NCBI RefSeq assembly: GCF_041260155.1 | Contig: NC_091946.1 | Location: 22,115,641 to 22,179,640, forward strand | From: Ptychodera flava | Taxonomy: Eukaryota > Hemichordata > Enteropneusta > Ptychoderidae | Direction: 5' to 3' | Length of the DNA stretch: 64,000 nucleotides | Shown here: piece after piece, positions 56,631-64,000 of the stretch | Layout: every line of letters starts with the position of its first letter | Position numbering within the stretch: the first letter of the stretch is position 1 | Program-made: the position numbers and the translations under genes | Notes under the pieces: generated by a model | Told to the model about the DNA's origin: nothing | Seen by the model: only the letters and a program-made list of their open reading frames with translations | The model's database searches: none

Positions 56631-57388
56631 GAAACTTCTTTGGTACAAAACTATCAAGACTGGTTATTTTTTCATACGTTTTCAGACAGCAGAGATGAAC
56701 ACTTACCAAAAGTTACGTTTCTTAAATGTTCATGCAACATATATTTTTTCTAAAAGTATCACAATTTTTCTGAAAGATGTGTGTATGTCCTGAATTGTCT
56801 AAGAGGAACTGTTACAAAGGGAGGAGTGCCGATGGCAGCGACAGCAATTTTCAATGAAGCATATACAAGCTTGCTTTGCCGTTATCGCCGCTATATTATG
56901 TCAAGGTGCGTTTTTGGAATTTAAAAGTACTTTTCTGTGTAATTTGAGCAGCCAAAGACGTAAAAGCAGGTTTTGGAATTGAGCTGGTATCATTGACCGA
57001 AAAACACGGCTCACGACTTAGTATTACAAACAATAGGGATACCAGGGCATGCATGCTTGGCGTTAACAGTGGTAGTGAAGCCAGGAAGTGAAAACGGCGA
57101 CAAAAAGTGGCAATTGATGCGAGGAAGCTGTAAGAATAAAACTCTTAGGTTTACACTGCTTCTTTGATACTGTCCAATGTTTTTAATCATTTTTTTTCTA
57201 ACTCCAAATTTTCGCTGCTATCTGAACTCCCTTTGTTTCAGCGATCATCTTCAGTGCTAGTTGGGGTCCTGTCAAGGCTTTGGTATCCTGTCAATTTACA
57301 ACAGTCTGCCTGAGCTCCTGGTCCAATCTGAACAACTCATTGCCGTACATGACACATATGATAAAATTGAGATTTACTTGTTTATGGT

Positions 57389-57603
57389 TTAACCCTTTGA
57401 GCGCCAAAGTAAATTCTTGTTGCCTTGACAAAATATACCCAAGTCAAGTTTTTTTAAGATTTTTGCCAATTTTTAGAGAAAAAACTGTAGCCATTGAAAT
57501 GTGATGTCCATTTGCTCAAAAATTATCAAAATGAATACAGAAAAGTTCATAAAAATTGGTAAAATGTTGCACTAAAATTTTGGTGGGAAATATAACAGGT
57601 TAA
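57389..57603. mobile_element. TTAA element, family E (215 bp)
   Basis: It starts TTAACCCTTTGAGCGCC and ends tataacaggTTAA. The left end is well kept and the right end has drifted. The interior matches the copy at 53184-53428 in inverted orientation (for example tattacagaaa-type and atttttgccaa blocks). Confidence 0.7.
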
Positions 57604-58162
57604 AGAGCCAGCTTTGTTCAAAGTAATGACTTACACCAGCCGTTTTGGAAACAATGAGTTTTTGATCTACCTGTATGTAAACTGGGAAACAAAGCCACCG
57701 GATATACAAGTGGACTGTAAAATTTGTGAGCGGTTGGTGAAGGTGAAATATTATTTAGATGGCTGGGGGGGGGGGGGGAATGGAATAAGACGAAAGTGGT
57801 ACAATTATTTGTAAATAGGCACAGTGTGGTTGTGCTATTATCAGCTTTATTGACTTTATCGAGAAAAAAAAATTAACTGTACATCATTGGTATTCTTAAC
57901 TGAACAAATTAAAATGATAATTACACATTTTTGTCAGCTGATAAAATCTGTTTCCCTTTTATGGCACAAATACATAAATTCGTTTTTCAAAGATAAATTT
58001 GTGTCTTGATTGGTTACAACTGAATGCAAATATTCTGCAAATATTCTCTGTTTAATTTATGCAGACTAGGCTGCATAGTTTTTTGGTTTTTACTGGTCTT
58101 TCCTTCTTTTGTTTTTCTGGCAATGTGCAAGGGGCTGGGAAGGTTATATCTGGCTTTTAGAC

Positions 58163-58532
58163 TGTTATTATTTACAGCAACTTAGGGAGTCTGAAACAAG
58201 GGCTATCATGTCATTATTTACAGCAACCTAGGGAGTCTGAAACAAGGGCTATCTTCTATCTGATTGGCTGTTTGAAAATACTTCAGTAAACAAGCCTCAA
58301 AGACGCTGCACATTAGCCCTCATTTTTACCTGCCTGTTTCTGATACCATCCTCCAGTCTGTGACGTGTAGCCCAGCTTGTGTTGAATAATTTTTGGGGCA
58401 ATGTGCAGATTCTTGGAAGACTTAGCTTATTGGATGGCTGAATAACATTGTTGTTATTGCATCATTTCAAAACAGCCAATCAACTACACGATAGCCTTAG
58501 TTTCAGACTCCCTAAGTTGCTGATAATAATTT
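58163..58532. mobile_element. TIR element with duplicated left arm (about 370 bp)
   Basis: Left-arm unit ttatttacagcaacttaggg...ggctatc occurs twice in tandem with a 48-bp period. The right arm (58490-58532, gatagccttagtttcagact...) is its inverted copy. Inner blocks gattggctgttttgaaa-like extend the inverted match. No coding capacity. Confidence 0.75.
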
Positions 58533-59504
58533 CAAAATCTACTGATCAGATATGACCTTCGCAGCAGCTGCACATCAGCAGCGACATTCCGCAGGACTGG
58601 AAAGGTAAGTTGACAATATCTGTTTGGTGTTTTCTCACACAGGGGTTGATGACACTCAAATGTATGAACGCAATGCCCTGCTTTCCCTGTGAAAGTTAAG
58701 TTGCCCCTCTACCCCCTACTGGAGTGCAATGTGGTAGAATCCACCTGTGAAAAGCAATGACAGTGCTTTCTCACCTGTAAGGTTGAGTTGGGATGCACTG
58801 GGCAGGTTTTCTCACATTTGATCTTCCTTAGTTTTGTTATAATTATTACAATTTTAAAAAAGCACAATTTTTTATTGGTGATATGGAGAAGACAACGGCT
58901 TCGGGCCGACAAATTGTCAACACTTGACATGCAATATTGATCAAAATTTTATGAAAATCTGTTGAAACTTACATTTAAATTCACTCACTTGTGGTGTTCG
59001 TGACCTAATTTTAATCTTTGTCACTTTCTACCCGTCCGCATATTCTGCCCAAGTGGCACGAAATCTGTCATTAAAGAAATCATTTTTTCAAAATGTTCAT
59101 AAATTTTCTGCAGCATTAAGCCTTAGGCAACTGAAACGGATTGGTCATAATTATGATTCCTGTAAATTTTGACCAAACAAACCTAAAACCTTCTCTCCTA
59201 ACCGATCCCACAATGCTTAGGGTAGGGATTACGAAAAGTGCTGAATTGCTTGAGATCAAGAAAGTACTTATTTTCACTTATCCTTGAATAATTCAAGTCC
59301 AGAAGTGTTAAAACTTTTTTTTTACAGTTCTAGAGACACTGCCACTGTGAAATGGAAACAGTCTCTTACTGGCATCATTCTGTACATTTTAGAAATAACA
59401 TTTACAGTTGAGCTTCAGTTGACCGCAAGACAGAGACAATACAGTCACGACACTGAAAAGAACCCCAAAGTGCAGTGACATTGAAAAATCAACATTATTC
59501 ACTA

Positions 59505-59607
59505 AAAATTGCGTGGGGCCTTTCCTCCCTACTACACTGTGGCGTGGGTCCAACATCCATCACAAAAACAATAGGGTTAGCCCATAGTACAGAAGTGAAA
59601 GGGTTAA
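59505..59607 (-). repeat. Diverged family C element ending on a stop codon
   Basis: In reverse it keeps gggtccaacatcc, aacaatagggttagccca and gtgaaagggttaa. Its terminal TTAA (59604-59607) overlaps the TAA stop of the minus-strand gene. Confidence 0.6.
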
Positions 59608-60543
59608 TTCCCTGATGGTTGCTCGTTTGCGTCCGCTCTAAGGTGGCTAGGACTCTGGTACCTGAAACTAGAAGTCCTGGTGTTTGACAAAGCGTCCGTC
59701 CGACTACTTATTTCATCTAAACCGTCTAATGCATTCACATCCTTGAGAATTTGCTGGGGGTCTTCCATTTTCTCCTTCACGCCGAGGGGATCTAAGTATT
59801 TGTCCCCTTTGAAGGGTGATTCAGGTAGTTCTCCGTCCAGGATATCATCCCCACTGTCTGACTCTGGTTGGCTGAAAATCTTCCGGGGTGATTCTTTACG
59901 CGCTCTTTTAAACGTTTCTTTGGAATTTACGAGTGATTCATTTGCGTTTGCCGTCACGGAAGATCCGGTGGCCCCCAGCAAGTTTTCCGTGCTCCCTCTG
60001 TCTTCCAATTCCTCCTCTGAAGAGAACACATCGAGAAGCCTGCCGTCCACTTCTTGTGTGTCCAGGCTCTCTTCCAATGTTATTGCTTCACGCCCCACTT
60101 CGTCGCTCTCTATTTCGCCTTGGTAATTCATGTCGACCACACCTTCCAGTTCCTGCACCCTGTCCTTCCTCGTCACGGGCGGTGAAAACACAGTGCCCTG
60201 GTGTTCCTCTGGTTCTGCTAGGATCCCCGAGTACCCAGTCACAGAGCTGTATTCTGGCGGCGGGGACTCAGTCCGGCCTGCATTGGCTTTGCGTCCTCTC
60301 AGAGGGGATCCCCGAGGGCTTGATTTTGGGCTTGACTTGGGGCTGGGTTGCGGGCTGGCTCGCGGGCTGGCTCGTGGGCTCTCTCTAGGGCTTTCTACCA
60401 CAGTTCTCGGCGGATGCGACTGTTGAAGAGTTGCTGCCAGTGGCAACTGGGCGTTGTTGGGGTAATTTGGAGTCAGAGTTGCAGTGTGGCCTTGGACGAG
60501 TGGTTTCTCTGGATAAACTGTCATCTGGTTCGGCTGTTCGTTG
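59604..60543 (-). CDS. Last coding exon of an unrecognised Ser/Pro-rich protein
   Basis: A 312-residue C-terminal segment runs from an acceptor at 60544-60545 (ctttgcatatag) to TAA at 59604-59606. The frame also reads into the intron, but MFRFFAYS there contains the polypyrimidine tract and is not used. Coding character is clear: GC-rich, long and low in rare features. Residues 51-81 carry nine SPR/SPK/SPQ-type units, giving a basic proline-directed phosphorylation tract. RTESPPPEYSS (91-100) holds a PPxY motif that could bind WW domains. The rest is acidic and polar (FSSEEELEDRGSTENLL, SDSGDDILDGELPESP) with no membrane segment, so it resembles a disordered cytoplasmic tail. I do not recognise the family. 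Upstream exons should lie right of 60543, possibly beyond the window. Confidence 0.75.
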
Positions 60544-63500
60544 CTATATGCAAAGAAACGAAACATATCAGGTTTTTAATTCAATAGCGAGTTACAGACT
60601 TTCATGGTACATTTCACCATATGTCCTACCCTTATAATTTAGGTTCCTAGCTGTAACTAGACATTTTTTGTCGAAACACTCACTTGTCAAAACACTTTTT
60701 TCTCTTTGAAAAAGAATTGTCACATATTTCTCATGTTTATTTTATGAAAAAAGCAATCCAAAAACTGGGACAAAAATATCAAACTGACAATATGTCTTGT
60801 ATCACAAAAACTGCTAAAAATATTGGAATATGTATATTTTTATTAATTTACTTGGGCTACTGTGTAAGAAAATAATAACAACTAGTGGTTCTTAATTAAT
60901 TTTCATGTTTTATAATTTGCAAACTTTACAAGTGCTTAGGTACTATCGCGTGTCAAATTCTTTTACACAGCTGTAACTGATGCATGAGAATTTCATGGTA
61001 TTGTTGTTTTGCCAAAAAGTAAAAGAAGTTACTTTCTTCGATGAGTGACTGACTGATTACTTTTGTTATAGGACACGCAGATATCATTGATATAAAAAGT
61101 GCAGACATCGAATCAGGATCAAAACTAGCATACACGTATGTCAGTTATTACAATGAAAAATCGATGACTGAGTGCCAAAGCAGGTATCAATTTCAGTAAA
61201 TATCTTGTTGTTTATACATGTATGTCTTAGTTAAATGCCTGATGATTATTTCAGACACTGATGTTATACACCCTTATTATGACTAATGTGAATTATTACA
61301 ATTTGAATACGATCATGCTTTTATTAACTAGTCAAGATGTCTTTTCAATGGATGATGTTACAGAGTTTTTGAGAAAAGTGAAATTAGGAAAATTTTATGT
61401 TTGAAAATACTGTGTTTATTCATTGAACATTTTGACTTAACATTGCCAGACAGACTGGAAATGGGAAGTTGGATGATATGTGTCAGGGAAATGTGAAAAT
61501 ACTGTTAGGTGATTGGTGGACAGGATTGCAAGTTTTAGGAGGTAATAAGAAGCAATTACTTGTGTATGTGTTATGAAACATTTGAAGATTTCTGCTAGGT
61601 GTTTTTGCTGTTTAATGAGTCAATTAGGGGACTTGAATATCATGACTGTGTCATATTGCTATCAGTTTTCATCAAAGTACGAGATCAAACTGTATTGAGA
61701 ATCTTTTTGTTCACCGCTACCAGCTCTGAAACAGTACAGATGGGAATTTAAATTGGGGAGGTCGTCCAGTCTGCGGCTGCATGACTTTCTTGTCGATAAA
61801 CATAGCCTCTTCCCAGAAATTGGCGATGAACGTTGTGCAATGTAAAGCAAATTGAGTATTGATGCACGTTCATAGTTCACTAGTTTTGTGGGACTTTGAC
61901 AAATAAACTTTGGTTGTGTCCATTCATTCATATGAAGGTGCTTCAGCCGCAGTCACTACTTTGGGTACACCCACCATTTTAACATTTTGGACATCCTCAA
62001 GGGATGTTTGGATATGTTGTGCATAGCAACAGACCAGCTGTACAGGTCCGATACATGCAGCTGTGGACGGGACGACACCCCCCTTTAAATATAGAGGGCG
62101 CTCTTCCATCAAATAAATATCTGCAAATTATCACCTCCCTGACTTGCACCAGTCTACCAAATTATTAATTTCTGCATAAAATTGAATTGAGACCACAATT
62201 ACATGCAGTATTATTAAGTCATGCATCTGATGACAAAATATTGTCAACACTGAAAAGGGTTGCGGAATGTGGCAAAATATTTCACACATGAGGGGAAAAC
62301 AAAAATGATTTAGCCGAGGTTTCTACGCGACAAGTTCACGACACAACTACAAGACCACACATTGCTCAACATAGTTATCACAGCTTTTGTCTGCGGAATT
62401 GTGAAATGTCACCTTGGTTGTTATCCTGAAGCTATGCAGAATGAAAGGACGGCTGTGTGGGGAAAATAAAGATTAATTCAGCAACAATGAATTAAGATTC
62501 CAAGAAGGGGCTAATTCTAGTTTCTACACAGCAAATATGAAATATCTCTCTTCTAAATCTGCTAAAGAGCTATCCCTGTTCCTTCTCATATTTATCTATT
62601 ATTTTCTATGAGTTATTTTTCATAATCTATATTCCTGATTTCTATTATGCACAATATATCTATATCAAAACTTCCTAAGCGAGAACTGTCACAATAACAT
62701 ACTGGCCGTTCCGCATCCTGCTGTATAGGGATTTGAATCTCCTCCAGATTAAATACAGCGAAGAATTTTGTTTAAATTACAGTATGTATATGTGCATTGG
62801 TGTATATGTGAATACTTGCATGTGCATGTCTGTCTAATTGCCGAAAGACTGGCATGACATGGTGGAACAGTATTACATTTTTTTGTACATAGACGCATCC
62901 GCAATACTTTACATGTTTTCACGATAAGTTGATTTGCAAGGACCTTCTACACGTTGTAAACTCTTATTGAGGAAATAATACAAATACTGTAAACACATCT
63001 TCAATTTCGGGGCACACTTCTGACTTCTGTGGAAAATATCAAACTTTTATGTGCTAGATTCAAAATTATTTATCACAAAAAGACCACTTTTTCTTCAGGG
63101 TCTACCTCCGAGAAAAACAGAATTACATGTTCCTATATTAAATATATCAACATTTGGATTTTGTCTTCCTCCTTTTTTGTTGTGGTTACCTTTCAATTCA
63201 AGATGCTTCACAAACATACTATGCGTTGATGTGTTCCTACATCTGTTTTAGGGGATGATGAGAAGGAACATGGGGCATTATGAAGGAAAAACTAGTAATG
63301 AAAGTGATATTGTTGGAAAATAATTCAATAATATGCATGGGGGTACTAGCAATGAGTGGTCTAGTAGATTACACATACCAAGGAAGCAAAAAGTATCAAA
63401 ATATTCTAAAAAAAAGCTTTCTAGTCTATGCTGCAATTTTTAACCCTTTCACCACCATGGTTTGGCCCAAACCCATATGCTGTTATGGGTGATTGTGGAC

Positions 63501-64000
63501 CTGCTTACTTGGAACAGGGGGTGAACAGACTAAAATTTACAAAATAGCATTCTCAGTCTGATTGAGAGAAGCAACAGCAAATGTCAACATTGTATAATAC
63601 ACACATTGGCAGTCTCACCTTGTGTTTTAGCTGATACAGTGGAAAATGCAAACCTTTTGTAAAGCCAAGAATGGGGATAGCTGAATTTACCATTTTAATA
63701 GTAAAAAGCAAACTTTTAATGTATACCACAAAAAACAAAACAAATAAATCAGTAATATTTGAGGAGTTTAGGAAATAAAAGTGGATTTTGTGAACAGAAA
63801 GTAATGAAAACTTGTGATAGCCTTAAAGGACTGTAAAAAATGTCTGGATGGAATGTCTTTTGGAGAGTGAGGAATTTGAATATCAACAGAGCTCTTGTAA
63901 AAGTTGACGACTGCCATAATGTTGACATTCACAAAATTTTATGAGATGTTAACATTGTTGAACAATAGGTTAACAGGAATACTGAAGTCATCAATTCTAC
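60544..64000. other. Probable intron of the minus-strand gene, no exon found
   Basis: About 3.5 kb of AT-rich sequence. The only assigned feature is a family C element at 63440-63533. A 62-codon minus frame at 61924-62112 has moderate GC but no clear splice sites. Nothing else is supported. Confidence 0.45.
63440..63533 (+). repeat. TTAA element, family C (94 bp)
   Basis: It starts TTAACCCTTTCACCACCATGG, with ggcccaaacccatatgctgt and ggggtgaacagac following. The right TTAA has become CTAAA. Confidence 0.75.

Larger units (their letters stand above)
54981..59603. other. 4.6-kb convergent intergenic region
   Basis: Between the ends of the CNBD2-like gene and the unrecognised minus-strand gene. 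It contains microsatellites and five small elements listed separately. A run of 14 G lies near 57765-57778. No exon is supported; the stretches 56640-57380, 57610-58150 and 58540-59500 hold nothing I can name. Confidence 0.5.

Noticed and set aside
59680-60426. Plus-strand frames of 98-151 codons
   Set aside because: Shadows of the minus-strand Ser/Pro-rich exon, which has the convincing composition and acceptor site.
61924-62112. Possible upstream exon of the Ser/Pro-rich gene
   Set aside because: The 62-codon frame has no convincing acceptor or donor in phase with the acceptor at 60544-60545.

Overview
This is an animal nuclear genome window. It is AT-rich (my estimate is roughly 36-38% GC), its genes are split into many short exons by 0.3-3 kb introns with GT-AG borders, and it is packed with short terminal-inverted-repeat elements and microsatellites. 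The proteins are closest, by my recollection of the families, to those of invertebrate deuterostomes. A hemichordate or another marine invertebrate such as an echinoderm or lancelet is the best guess, but the sequence alone does not settle the phylum.

Layout, left to right. (1) 565-3871, plus: the last six exons of an S28 serine protease like PRSS16. (2) 5572-12072, minus: a complete six-exon MED4 (Mediator subunit 4). (3) 12281-17559, plus: a complete seven-exon EIF4E2 (4EHP cap-binding translational repressor). MED4 and EIF4E2 diverge head to head from about 208 bp of shared DNA. (4) 20143-27547, minus: a phospholipid scramblase. (5) 33962-39696, plus: a three-finger zinc-finger protein of the ZMAT3/ZNF385 kind. 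(6) 48516-54980, plus: a CNBD2-like protein with two cyclic-nucleotide-binding folds. (7) 59604-60543, minus: the last coding exon of a gene I do not recognise, with Ser-Pro-Arg/Lys repeats and a PPEY motif. Exon phases close exactly in all five genes complete within the window, which is the strongest evidence for the models. The genes are unrelated housekeeping or regulatory genes and do not form a pathway.

The space between and inside the genes is dominated by small non-autonomous DNA transposons. At least seven families use TTAA target sites. For reference I call them A (about 356 bp, ends AGGGCC), B (about 360 bp, ends GGTAG), C (about 93 bp, ends CCCTTTCAC), D (273 bp, CCCTTTTCCTGCC), E (215-245 bp, CCCTTTGAGYGC), F (about 511 bp, ends AGGCCC-like), G (834 bp) and H (193 bp). 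A different family has AGGGnnGnACCATTTGATT-like ends and internal T-run arrays. No transposase gene is visible. Two degraded LINE 3' fragments are present. Two perfect hairpins (61 bp and 47 bp arms) stand out. I see no virus-derived element, CRISPR or operon, and no convincing tRNA or rRNA gene.

I found no clear new molecular system. The points most worth a second look are the 47-bp perfect palindrome flanked by exact 10-bp direct repeats, the back-to-back and nested TTAA elements, the transposon edge that lies on the stop codon of the unrecognised gene, and that gene itself.
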